NCBI GenBank assembly: GCA_004299545.1
Contig: SCRB01000935.1
Span: 1 to 13,912, forward strand
DNA: 13,912 nt
Direction of reading: 5' to 3'
From: Rhizobiaceae bacterium
GTDB lineage: Bacteria; Pseudomonadota; Alphaproteobacteria; Rhizobiales; Rhizobiaceae
Part shown: one piece after another, positions 1 through 7,653 of the stretch
How positions within the stretch are numbered: the first letter of the stretch is position 1
Layout: each line of letters begins with the position of its first letter
Notes under the pieces: generated by a model
The model's database searches: none
Seen by the model: the letters and a program-made list of their open reading frames with translations, nothing else
Told to the model about the DNA's origin: nothing
Position numbers and translations under genes: made by a program

Positions 1-506
1 TCCGGCGACAATTCGTTGTAGTCTTCAAGCGGCTTGGCGATGCCGAGCGGATCGAGATTGGCGTGCAGATGGCCGCGCATGCGATAGGCGCGGATCATCA
101 TGATGGCACGGACCGAATCGCGCGTCTGCTGGTGGATTTCGATTTCGCTGGGTTGCGTCCCGTCCGCGGCCGCGCCGTTCTGGGCTACCCCCTTTGGTAC
201 AGTATTGTCCCTGATCTTGCGCTCGAGATGCTTCTCGACCAGGGCCCAATTACCGTCGAGCGCGGACACGAGTTCGCCGTTGGCGACAAGCGGCCAGCCC
301 GGCTTTTTCCACGAAGCGCCTTCGGCGTTCTTCGCCACGTCCCTGGCGTCGTCCTTGAGGGAATCGAAGAATTCCCTCCATTCCGGGTTCACCGAGGAGG
401 GATCTGCCTCATAGCGGGCCTGCAACTGCTCGATATAGGCGGCGTTGCCGCCATAAAGAAAGGATGTAAGGGAAAACGTGTCGTTGGCCTGATCTTGTCG
501 TCGCAT
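1..506 (-). CDS. sucA: 2-oxoglutarate dehydrogenase E1 component, N-terminal part (cut by window edge)
   Basis: This is the first 168 residues of the thiamine-diphosphate E1 subunit of the 2-oxoglutarate dehydrogenase complex, which decarboxylates 2-oxoglutarate in the TCA cycle and passes succinyl groups to the E2 lipoyl domain. The N-terminus shows the E2-contacting segment of the family: SFLYGGNAAYIEQL near residues 15-28, then DPSSVNPEWREFFDSL (35-50). A variable linker follows, and the start of the conserved core appears as RAYRMRGHLHANLDPLG (139-155). The ATG at 506 is the first in frame before the family motif. Its ribosome-binding site is poor: only GAG lies close, and a stronger GGAG further upstream sits in a small GGAGC/GCTCC hairpin. 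The gene is 107 bp downstream of sucD in the mdh-sucCD operon. The rest, including the cofactor and catalytic residues, lies outside the window. Confidence 0.96.
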   Translation of the reverse strand, partial: MRRQDQANDTFSLTSFLYGGNAAYIEQLQARYEADPSSVNPEWREFFDSLKDDARDVAKNAEGASWKKPGWPLVANGELVSALDGNWALVEKHLERKIRDNTVPKGVAQNGAAADGTQPSEIEIHQQTRDSVRAIMMIRAYRMRGHLHANLDPLGIAKPLEDYNELSP

Positions 507-541
507 CGTCTCGCGGAGCGCCGCTCCGTCTCCTGCTTCGG

Positions 542-571
542 GGCAATCGGTCTTCGGCAATCGGCAATCGG
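542..571. repeat. Short tandem-like repeat in the sucD-sucA gap
   Basis: The 9-mer GGCAATCGG occurs three times on the plus strand, at 542-550, 556-564 and 563-571. The last two copies share a GG. On the transcribed (minus) strand this is CCGATTGCC. The rest of the 107-bp gap has looser TAGGC/GGTAG-like units. This looks like a small slippage-type repeat in the spacer. No hairpin or protein-coding potential was seen in it. Confidence 0.6.
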
Positions 572-613
572 AAGAATTGGGACCCGACTGCCTATTGACG
601 ACTACCCAATGCC

Positions 614-1525
614 CTACCCCTTGATCACTTCCACCAATGTCTTGCCGAGTTGCGCCGGCGACGGCGAAACACGGATGCCCGCCGCTTCGAGCGCATTAAT
701 CTTGTCTTCCGCGCCACCCTTGCCGCCCGAGATGACGGCGCCGGCATGGCCCATGGTCCGGCCCTTCGGTGCCGTGCGTCCGGCAATGAAGGCAGCCATC
801 GGTTTCCTGTGGCCTTTCTTCGCCTCGTCACGGATGAATTGCGCGGCGTCTTCCTCGGCGGAGCCGCCGATCTCGCCGATCATGATGATCGATTTCGTTT
901 CTTCGTCTGCGAGGAACATTTCGAGGATGTCGATGAATTCCGTTCCCTTTACCGGATCGCCGCCGATGCCGACCGCCGTGGTCTGGCCGAGGCCTTCATT
1001 GGTGGTCTGGAAGACTGCTTCATAGGTAAGCGTTCCGGAGCGGGAAACAACGCCGACGGAACCCTTGCGGAAAATATTCCCAGGCATGATGCCGATCTTG
1101 CATTCGTCCGGGGTCAGGACGCCGGGGCAGTTCGGGCCGATCAGCCGCGATTTCGACTTTTCGAGTTTCGCCTTGACCTTGACCATGTCCATCACCGGAA
1201 TGCCCTCGGTGATGCAGACGATGAGCGGTATTTCGGCCTCGATCGCCTCGACGATGGCGGCCGCGGCGCCTGCGGGCGGGACGTAGATGACCGAAGCTGT
1301 CGCACCGGTCTTCTCCTTGCCTTCGGCGACCGAAGCGAAGATCGGCAGTTCGACCGTCCGGCCATTGACGGAGCCGGTCCATTTCTCGCCGCCCTTCTTG
1401 GGATGCGTGCCGCCAACCATTTTGGTGCCGTGGTAAGCGAGCGCCTGCTCGGTGTGGAAAGTGCCGGTCTTCCCGGTCAGGCCTTGGACGAGGACCTTGG
1501 TGTTCTTGTCGACGAGAATGGACAT
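614..1525 (-). CDS. sucD: Succinyl-CoA synthetase (ADP-forming) alpha subunit
   Basis: This 303-residue protein is the CoA-binding, phospho-histidine subunit that interconverts succinyl-CoA and succinate with substrate-level phosphorylation, paired with SucC. The N-terminal CoA-binding Rossmann region is clear ([19 protein letters not shown], 11-29). The CoA-ligase half has [20 protein letters not shown] (130-149). The catalytic phosphohistidine is H260, in the [14 protein letters not shown] motif. Length fits the family (about 290-300). The ATG at 1525 has AGGGG (1536-1540) 10 nt upstream. Normally sucD follows sucC directly. Here a toxin-antitoxin pair separates them, and the toxin gene's stop codon lies only 21 nt before this start. 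Expression therefore depends on readthrough from the mdh promoter and possibly on the toxin-antitoxin promoter. Confidence 0.98.
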   Translation of the reverse strand: MSILVDKNTKVLVQGLTGKTGTFHTEQALAYHGTKMVGGTHPKKGGEKWTGSVNGRTVELPIFASVAEGKEKTGATASVIYVPPAGAAAAIVEAIEAEIPLIVCITEGIPVMDMVKVKAKLEKSKSRLIGPNCPGVLTPDECKIGIMPGNIFRKGSVGVVSRSGTLTYEAVFQTTNEGLGQTTAVGIGGDPVKGTEFIDILEMFLADEETKSIIMIGEIGGSAEEDAAQFIRDEAKKGHRKPMAAFIAGRTAPKGRTMGHAGAVISGGKGGAEDKINALEAAGIRVSPSPAQLGKTLVEVIKG

Positions 1526-1546
1526 GCAGTCAGCGCCCCTGTTCGG

Positions 1547-1969
1547 TCAGCGTTCTAGGAATGGATTGACGGCCTGGACGGAGCCGTAAACCTGGTTGTG
1601 GTTGAGGTCTTCGGTATAGAAGATCGGCGCGCCGAGACGAGCCGCCGCGCCAAGGAGCGCGGCATCATAATATTTGAGTTGATAGCGGCGAGCGAGATCG
1701 AGGCCTGCGCGAACATAAGCTTGATCGACTGGTAGGAACGGAAGCGTCCCAAGGAAATTGAGCCAATAATCGATGATAGCATCGTTGTTGATCGACTTGC
1801 GCCGTGCAACATTGGCAAACTCGGCGAGTGTCTGACCTGACACTCCGAAGAGCGTACCGAGCACCAATTCCTGTGCGATGTCGTGGCGACGCGGATCATT
1901 TGCCCTCACCGAAGCCGCGTAGAGGAGGACGTTCGAGTCGAGAAAGCATTCGATCCTCTCGTTCGGCAT
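1547..1969 (-). CDS. PIN-domain toxin (VapC-like endoribonuclease) of a toxin-antitoxin pair
   Basis: This 140-residue protein is a PIN-domain nuclease of the VapC type. Such toxins cut RNA (tRNA or rRNA in studied cases) when freed from their antitoxin. The usual acidic metal-binding residues are all present: D11 in CFLDSNVLLY, E50 in TLAEFANV, D102 in YYDAALLGAA, and E120/D121 in FYTEDLNH, so the toxin looks intact. Length fits the family. The start ATG at 1969 lies inside the antitoxin gene, giving a 74-bp overlap that suggests translational coupling. GGGACGAG just upstream can serve as ribosome-binding site. The gene looks AT-richer than the neighbouring suc genes (for example around 1750-1790), consistent with horizontal gain. 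The RNA target cannot be told from sequence. Family assignment is firm; vapC as a formal name is likely but not certain. Confidence 0.9.
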   Translation of the reverse strand: MPNERIECFLDSNVLLYAASVRANDPRRHDIAQELVLGTLFGVSGQTLAEFANVARRKSINNDAIIDYWLNFLGTLPFLPVDQAYVRAGLDLARRYQLKYYDAALLGAAARLGAPIFYTEDLNHNQVYGSVQAVNPFLER

Positions 1970-2192
1970 AAATCTCGTCCCGGTTCCATTTGTAGTCAGA
2001 CCCTAGGTCAAGAGGCGCCTCGTTCATGAGGCGCTTCATTCCGGCTCTCGCCCAGGCAATCCGATCCTCCTGCTCGACTTCCGACTCCAGAAGGCCGCGA
2101 ACCATCGCATTGAGCGTGGTCTTACGTCGTCCGGCGAGATCGCGGGCACGTTCCAGAAGCTTTTCGTCGATGGCGAGTGTTACGTTCTTCAT
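1896..2192 (-). CDS. Ribbon-helix-helix antitoxin (VapB/CopG-like) paired with the PIN toxin
   Basis: This 98-residue protein starts with a ribbon-helix-helix DNA-binding pattern: the strand MKNVTLAID (1-9), then helices KLLERARDLAGRR and TLNAMVRGLLESEVEQ. The charged, probably unstructured C-terminal part (DYKWNRDEIYAERED, 67-81) is the usual toxin-binding region. It should neutralise the PIN toxin and repress its own promoter. The ATG at 2192 was chosen because GGAG sits 6 nt upstream. An in-frame GTG at 2204 would add four residues but puts that GGAG inside the gene and the start inside the operator. Relatives often end soon after the EIYAER motif. Here about 20 extra residues run on over the toxin start, producing the long overlap. 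The gene begins 53 bp after the sucC stop. Confidence 0.85.
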   Translation of the reverse strand: MKNVTLAIDEKLLERARDLAGRRKTTLNAMVRGLLESEVEQEDRIAWARAGMKRLMNEAPLDLGSDYKWNRDEIYAEREDRMLSRLERPPLRGFGEGK

Positions 2193-2201
2193 AACTGTCT
2201 C

Positions 2202-2238
2202 CACATAATCACACAGGAATAATATGTGCGATTATGTG
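2202..2238. promoter_or_regulatory. Probable autoregulatory operator of the toxin-antitoxin pair (inverted repeat)
   Basis: The arms CACATAATCACACA (2202-2215) and TGTGCGATTATGTG (2225-2238) are inverted repeats matching at 13 of 14 positions, around an AT-rich 9-bp centre. The site lies directly in front of the antitoxin start and covers the -10 region of the proposed promoter. This is the position and symmetry expected for binding of RHH antitoxin dimers and the toxin-antitoxin complex. Binding itself is inferred. The same repeat could fold as a hairpin in suc-operon readthrough RNA between sucC and the antitoxin. Confidence 0.7.
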
Positions 2239-2249
2239 TAAAATCTCAA
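2221..2249 (-). promoter_or_regulatory. Putative sigma-70 type promoter of the toxin-antitoxin pair
   Basis: On the minus strand TTGAGA (2244-2249) is followed after 17 nt by CATATT (2221-2226). An overlapping TATTAT (2219-2224) is an alternative -10 at 19-nt spacing. The -35 hexamer overlaps the sucC stop codon (2246-2248), and the -10 lies inside the palindromic operator. Transcription would start roughly 20 nt before the antitoxin ATG. It could also supply sucD and sucA downstream. Inference from hexamer match and position only. Confidence 0.45.
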
Positions 2250-3439
2250 CCCTTCACCGCCTTCACGATCTTCTGCGCCGCGTCGTCGAGATCGTCGGCC
2301 GGCACCACGTCGAGGCCGCTTTCCCGAATGATCTTCTTGCCGAGTTCGACATTCGTGCCTTCCAGCCTGACGACCAGCGGCACTTTCAGCCCGACTTCCT
2401 TCACCGCCGCCACAACGCCTTCGGCGATGATGTCGCAGCGCATGATGCCGCCGAAGATGTTGACGAGGATGCCTTTCACGTTCGGGTCGGCGGTGATGAT
2501 CTTGAACGCCGCCGTTACCTTTTCCTTGTTCGCGCCGCCGCCGACATCGAGGAAGTTGGCTGGCTCGGCGCCGTAAAGCTTGATGATGTCCATCGTCGCC
2601 ATGGCAAGGCCGGCGCCGTTGACCATGCAGCCGATATTGCCGTCGAGCGCGACATAGGCGAGGTCGTATTTCGAGGCCTCGATCTCCTTGGCGTCTTCCT
2701 CGGTCGTGTCACGCAGTTCGACAATATCCGGATGACGGAAAAGCGCGTTGTTGTCGAAGGAGACCTTGGCGTCGAGGACGCGCAGGCGGCCGTTTTTCAT
2801 GACGATCAGCGGATTGACCTCGAGCAGGCTCATGTCCTTCTCGACAAAGGCCTTGTAGAGCGTGGGGAACAGGCTTTCGCCGTCCTTCGCCGCATCGCCC
2901 GAAAGCCTGAGGGCGCCATTCAGCTTCGCCACATCGGCAGCCGTGACGCCGGCTTCCGGATCGATCGCGACGGTGACGATCCTGTCGGGCGTTTCAGCGG
3001 CTACAGTTTCGATATCCATGCCGCCTTCGGTGGAGACCACGAAAGCGACGCGGCCGACGGTACGATCGACCAGGAGCGACAGGTAAAGCTCGCGGTCGAT
3101 ATCGGCGCCATCCTCGATATAGAGGCGGTTGACCTGCTTGCCCGCGGGGCCGGTCTGCTTGGTGACGAGAACGCGACCGAGCATTTCCTTCGCGTTTGCC
3201 GCCACTTCGTCGACCGACTTCGCCAGCCGCACGCCGCCCTTGGTGTCGGCGGCAAGACCCTGGAACTTGCCCTTGCCGCGGCCGCCTGCATGGATCTGGC
3301 TTTTCACGACATAGAGCGGGCCAGGCAGTTGCTTCGCCGCTGCCGCCGCTTCCTCGGCCTTGAACACGGGCACGCCGCTTGCGACTGGCGCCCCGAAAGC
3401 TTTCAGGACCCCTTTGGCCTGGTATTCGTGGATATTCAT
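2246..3439 (-). CDS. sucC: Succinyl-CoA synthetase (ADP-forming) beta subunit
   Basis: This 397-residue protein is the ATP-grasp subunit that binds nucleotide and Mg2+ and, with SucD, makes succinate and ATP from succinyl-CoA. It starts with the family's [16 protein letters not shown]. The nucleotide site is visible as [15 protein letters not shown] (44-58). The metal and nucleotide ligands lie in LLEVNPL (E207, N209) and VLDAKVSFD (D224). The CoA-ligase domain has [19 protein letters not shown] (266-284), FLDVGGGA and [10 protein letters not shown]. Length is standard for the bacterial ADP-forming type. The start lies 15 nt after the mdh stop, so the two are co-transcribed. The downstream partner sucD is displaced by 720 bp by the toxin-antitoxin insertion. 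Confidence 0.98.
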   Translation of the reverse strand: MNIHEYQAKGVLKAFGAPVASGVPVFKAEEAAAAAKQLPGPLYVVKSQIHAGGRGKGKFQGLAADTKGGVRLAKSVDEVAANAKEMLGRVLVTKQTGPAGKQVNRLYIEDGADIDRELYLSLLVDRTVGRVAFVVSTEGGMDIETVAAETPDRIVTVAIDPEAGVTAADVAKLNGALRLSGDAAKDGESLFPTLYKAFVEKDMSLLEVNPLIVMKNGRLRVLDAKVSFDNNALFRHPDIVELRDTTEEDAKEIEASKYDLAYVALDGNIGCMVNGAGLAMATMDIIKLYGAEPANFLDVGGGANKEKVTAAFKIITADPNVKGILVNIFGGIMRCDIIAEGVVAAVKEVGLKVPLVVRLEGTNVELGKKIIRESGLDVVPADDLDDAAQKIVKAVKG

Positions 3440-3454
3440 CGGACGCTTTCCCGC

Positions 3455-4724
<1,270 letters not shown>

Positions 4725-5897
4725 TCAAGCCGACGCCTTTTCGGTATGCGCCGACGTCCATGCGTCGAGCCAGTCGCGGCTCTGCATTTCCGTCAGGCGC
4801 GAAGCGGTGCGTTCGAACTCGAAGGCCTCGGTTCCCCGCCGCCCGGCATAAAGCGCGCCGGGCATCGCGGCGGCGCTGGCGAAAAGCCGCGTGTGGCGGT
4901 CGTAAAGCACGTCCACCAGCAGGATGAAGCGCTTCACCTCGTTGCGGTGTGCGTCGGCCATGACCGGCACGCGATCGAGGAAAAGGGTATCGAACCGCGC
5001 CATGATCGCGAGATAATCGCGCGCGCCATGCGGCTTCTGGCAAAGCTCCTCGAAAGTAAAGCGCGCCGCGCCATACGCCGCGCGCGGCACGGCGACGAGC
5101 CGTCCCTTGACCTCCATTTCGACCGGACCCTCGCGCACGCCCCCCGTCGCTGCACCCCAGGCCTCGTCCATGAGGCGATCGGCCTCCTCTCCGAGCGGCG
5201 TCACATAGACCGGCATGCGGGCGAGTTTCTCCTGCCGGTAGTCGGCGCCGCCGAGCGGGACGATCTGAGTATGCGCCTTCAAGACGTCGACGAAGGGGAG
5301 GAACAGTTGTCGGTTCAGCCCGTCGCGGTAGAGATCGTCAGGGGCGACGTTGGAGGTCGCCACCAGCACCACGCCCTCGGCGAAAAGGGCGGTGAAGAGC
5401 CGCGACAGGATCATCGCATCGGCGATGTCGGTGACGCTGAACTCGTCGAAACACAGGACCCTTGCCTCTTTTGCGACGGCCTTGGCGACCGGCGGGATCG
5501 GGTCGTCGCCCTTGGCCGCGCCTTTCTTGACCGCCCTGCGATGCGCATCGATGCGATCGTGGATGTCGGTCATGAAGTCATTGAAATGGCTGCGCCGCTT
5601 GGCTTTCACCGGAAGGCATTCGAAGAACAGGTCCATCAGCATCGTCTTGCCGGTACCGACGCTGCCATCGATATAGAGCCCCTTGATCCGCCGGTTCGGC
5701 GAGCGGCCGCCGAACAGCCAGCCAAGCGAACTCGATTTCGTGGCAAGGCGCGCGCGGGCGATGTCGAAGACCAGCCGGTCAAGCGCGGCCAGGACTCTTT
5801 CCTGCTGCGGATCGCGCCGGATTGCGCCCTTTTCCACCAGAAGCCGGTAGCGCTGTGAGACGCAGGGCTGGACCGTCGGAGCGTCGCGCAGGTTCAT
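4725..5897 (-). CDS. zapE: Cell division protein ZapE / AFG1-like P-loop ATPase
   Basis: This 390-residue member of the AFG1/LACE1 family is an AAA+-like ATPase. The bacterial protein ZapE is linked to the division ring in E. coli, and mitochondrial relatives to protein quality control. It has Walker A GSVGTGKT (78-85), Walker B VLCFDEF (147-153), and a sensor-like TSN (181-183) followed by APDDLY. The family-typical region around GLYIDGSVGTGKTMLMDLFF (73-92) is well kept. The C-terminal part (RFILLVDVLYDRHTRLF, 323-339) is also family-typical. Length fits. No good ribosome-binding site precedes the ATG at 5897, but no better start precedes the conserved RYRLLVEKGAI segment. The Omp19-type lipoprotein gene ends 27 bp upstream on the same strand, so they may be co-transcribed. 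In rhizobia zapE commonly precedes mdh. Confidence 0.93.
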   Translation of the reverse strand: MNLRDAPTVQPCVSQRYRLLVEKGAIRRDPQQERVLAALDRLVFDIARARLATKSSSLGWLFGGRSPNRRIKGLYIDGSVGTGKTMLMDLFFECLPVKAKRRSHFNDFMTDIHDRIDAHRRAVKKGAAKGDDPIPPVAKAVAKEARVLCFDEFSVTDIADAMILSRLFTALFAEGVVLVATSNVAPDDLYRDGLNRQLFLPFVDVLKAHTQIVPLGGADYRQEKLARMPVYVTPLGEEADRLMDEAWGAATGGVREGPVEMEVKGRLVAVPRAAYGAARFTFEELCQKPHGARDYLAIMARFDTLFLDRVPVMADAHRNEVKRFILLVDVLYDRHTRLFASAAAMPGALYAGRRGTEAFEFERTASRLTEMQSRDWLDAWTSAHTEKASA

Positions 5898-5924
5898 GAG
5901 ATGCGGTCTGAAATTCCCGGTTCG

Positions 5925-6452
5925 TCAGCGCGAAAGCGAGATAGGCTGGCCGTTGTCGGTCTGGCCGTCGAACTTGTTGGCGGCGGAAGCGTAGAGCCGC
6001 GCCAGAACGGAGCCGTTCTGGTCGTAAAGCGCCAGCTGCTTGCCGTTGACGGCCCAGGATTTCACCCCGTCGAGCGGCGGCGGACAATGAAGCGGCCCCG
6101 CGCGATAGCCCTGGCCATATTTGGTCTGGGGGGTTGCGATCCGGCAACTTTGCCCGGAAACATTGACGCTCCATACCCCGGCAACGCCGCCGGCCGTGAC
6201 GTTGACAGCATTAGCCGCCGCCGCCGCGTCGTTCATCGGTGCCGCCGATGCCACTTGCGGCGCTGTCGGAAACTGGGACGCATCCTTGGTCGGAGGAGGC
6301 GGAAGCTGGTTTTGCGAAACCTGTCCCGATGGCGCGGCAGGCAACGGCGCCGGCTGCGGCTGATCGAGACTGCCCATGCGCGAGCCGCCGCAACCGGCCA
6401 GCGCAAACGCCATAAGTGAAACCGAAATGAACCCCGTCCTCGTGAAAGACAT
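5925..6452 (-). CDS. omp19: Omp19-family outer-membrane lipoprotein (protease inhibitor Inh domain)
   Basis: This 175-residue protein has a lipoprotein signal: a short basic N-terminus, a hydrophobic stretch and the lipobox LAGC with C21 as the lipidated residue. A Pro/Gln/Ala-rich linker (about 30-90) follows, then a C-terminal beta domain of the Inh/Omp19 type: GVWSVNVSGQSCRIATP (92-108), KYGQGYRAGPLHCP (111-124) and FDGQT near the end. The two cysteines C103 and C123 probably form the domain's disulfide. The pattern closely resembles Brucella Omp19 (about 177 aa), a surface lipoprotein reported to inhibit proteases. The ATG at 6452 was preferred over the in-frame ATG at 6464 because a perfect GGAGG lies 5 nt before it and would fall inside the longer version. 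It is divergent from dapF. Confidence 0.9.
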   Translation of the reverse strand: MSFTRTGFISVSLMAFALAGCGGSRMGSLDQPQPAPLPAAPSGQVSQNQLPPPPTKDASQFPTAPQVASAAPMNDAAAAANAVNVTAGGVAGVWSVNVSGQSCRIATPQTKYGQGYRAGPLHCPPPLDGVKSWAVNGKQLALYDQNGSVLARLYASAANKFDGQTDNGQPISLSR

Positions 6453-6654
6453 CAATACCTCCATCGGGGCCGCATCGTCCCGAAGTCCCTTCCTGAATTC
6501 ATCGCTACAATAAAGGTGATCACAGTACCATTTCCAGCCGCTTATCGTTAAAATTGGGTTTCACTTGGCGGATGCCTGTAGAACTTTCCGACATGGACTG
6601 CCCGGATCGACGAAAACGGCAGACTGACGCGACCACCTCTTTATCGCGAGGTCG

Positions 6655-6673
6655 CCCGGTTTTTGCAACCGGG
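6655..6673 (+). promoter_or_regulatory. Hairpin in the dapF leader
   Basis: The arms CCCGGTT (6655-6661) and AACCGGG (6667-6673) are perfectly complementary around a 5-nt loop (tttgc). The structure would form in a dapF leader RNA or act as a DNA palindrome. It overlaps the end of the GCGACC/GGTCGC repeat just upstream by one base. Role unknown. Confidence 0.5.
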
Positions 6674-6707
6674 TGATCCCCTTCTTCCGTCCGTCGCGCA
6701 CTGGTAA

Positions 6708-6739
6708 TCCGGCGCCTTTTCCGCCATATAGGCGCCGGA
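6708..6739 (+). promoter_or_regulatory. Strong inverted repeat just upstream of the dapF ribosome-binding site
   Basis: The arms TCCGGCGCC (6708-6716) and GGCGCCGGA (6731-6739) are a perfect 9-bp inverted repeat with a 14-nt loop. The right arm ends 4 nt before the dapF ribosome-binding site AAGGA (6744-6748). Such a stem could affect ribosome access or leader stability. No known riboswitch family was recognised. Confidence 0.5.
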
Positions 6740-6754
6740 AGACAAGGACAACCA

Positions 6755-6778
6755 GTGTGACGGGCAGTGTGACGGGCA
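6755..6778 (+). repeat. 12-bp tandem duplication across the dapF start codon
   Basis: GTGTGACGGGCA occurs twice back to back (6755-6766 and 6767-6778). The duplication places two in-frame GTG codons (6757 and 6769), so DapF starts with the repeated tetrapeptide (V/M)TGS-VTGK. AAGGA lies 8 nt before the first GTG and 20 nt before the second, so the first copy should be the one used. Confidence 0.8.
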
Positions 6779-7653
6779 AGCCAGCGCAATTCGCCAAGAT
6801 GAACGGGCTCGGCAACGAGATCATCGTCGCCGACATGCGCGGCCGCACCGACAGCGTTACGCCGGCCGCGGCCATCGCGCTCAATGCCGATCCGGCGACC
6901 AAATTCGACCAGATCATGGCGATCCACGACCCACGGACGCCCGGGACGGAAAATTACGTCGCCATCGTCAATTCGGACGGCAGCCAGGCGCAGGCCTGCG
7001 GCAACGGCATGCGCTGCGTGACCCAGGCTCTTGCCGCCGAAACCGGCCGCAAGAGCTTCGTTTTCGAAACTATGGCGGGAATTCTCACGGCCGAGGAGAA
7101 GCCCGACGGAACGCTCGCGGTCGATATGGGGAAGCCGCGCTTCGGCTGGCGGGAGATTCCTCTTGCGGAGGAATTCCGCGACACGCGCATGATCGAATTG
7201 CAGATCGGGCCGATCGATCGGCCCGTGCTCCATTCGCCCTCCGTCGTATCGATGGGCAATCCGCATGCGATCTTCTGGGTCGATCAGGATGTCTGGTCCT
7301 ACGAACTGGAAAAATTCGGGCCGCTGCTCGAAAATCACCCCATCTTCCCGGAACGGGCCAATATCAGTATCGCGAACGTCACCGCGTCGGATGCGATCAC
7401 GCTGCGGACATGGGAGCGCGGCGCCGGCCTGACCCGCGCCTGCGGTTCCGCCGCTTGCGCCGCCGCCGTCTGCGGCGCGCGCACCCGCCGAACGGGGCGC
7501 AAGGCGACGGTAACGGTTCCCGGCGGGCCGCTCCTGATCGAATGGCGCGACGACGACCATGTCGTCATGACAGGGCCGGCCGAGTGGGAATTCTCCGGCA
7601 CGTTCGATCCGGAAAGCGGTGCGTGGACGCGAGAAACCGAAAGCGCGGCCTGA
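6757..7653 (+). CDS. dapF: Diaminopimelate epimerase
   Basis: This 298-residue enzyme converts LL- to meso-diaminopimelate without a cofactor, feeding lysine and peptidoglycan synthesis. It is a two-lobed protein with a cysteine acid/base pair: C81 in [12 protein letters not shown] and C229 in [15 protein letters not shown]. The N-terminal family motif [11 protein letters not shown] appears at 12-22, and GNPHAIF and ERGAGLT are also present. The GTG at 6757 was chosen because AAGGA lies 8 nt upstream and the resulting length fits the family. The open frame extends 28 codons further upstream to 6673, but that stretch crosses the leader hairpins and has no family similarity. Its TGA stop shares one base with the mtaB start (TGATG), implying translational coupling. 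Confidence 0.96.
   Translation: MTGSVTGKPAQFAKMNGLGNEIIVADMRGRTDSVTPAAAIALNADPATKFDQIMAIHDPRTPGTENYVAIVNSDGSQAQACGNGMRCVTQALAAETGRKSFVFETMAGILTAEEKPDGTLAVDMGKPRFGWREIPLAEEFRDTRMIELQIGPIDRPVLHSPSVVSMGNPHAIFWVDQDVWSYELEKFGPLLENHPIFPERANISIANVTASDAITLRTWERGAGLTRACGSAACAAAVCGARTRRTGRKATVTVPGGPLLIEWRDDDHVVMTGPAEWEFSGTFDPESGAWTRETESAA
7206..7225. repeat. Perfect 20-bp palindrome inside dapF
   Basis: CGGGCCGATCGATCGGCCCG is an uninterrupted perfect palindrome, encoding GPIDRP in the DapF frame. With no loop it is better seen as a DNA site than as an RNA hairpin. It may be chance in GC-rich coding DNA. Confidence 0.55.

Larger units (their letters stand above)
6453..6756. other. Divergent intergenic region between the lipoprotein gene and dapF
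   Basis: These 304 bp hold no convincing gene and should contain promoters for both directions. On the plus strand TTGGGT-N17-TGTAGA (about 6553-6581) is a weak promoter candidate for dapF. The dapF-proximal half holds two strong inverted repeats, listed separately, and a smaller one with arms GCGACC (6629-6634) and GGTCGC (6650-6655). No terminator-like T-run follows them. Confidence 0.5.

Noticed and set aside
63..1558. Plus-strand open frames opposite sucA and sucD
   Set aside because: Shadow frames of conserved genes; no start context or family similarity.
6673..6756. 28-residue N-terminal extension of DapF
   Set aside because: It runs through the leader hairpins, has no family similarity, and the GTG at 6757 has a well-spaced AAGGA.
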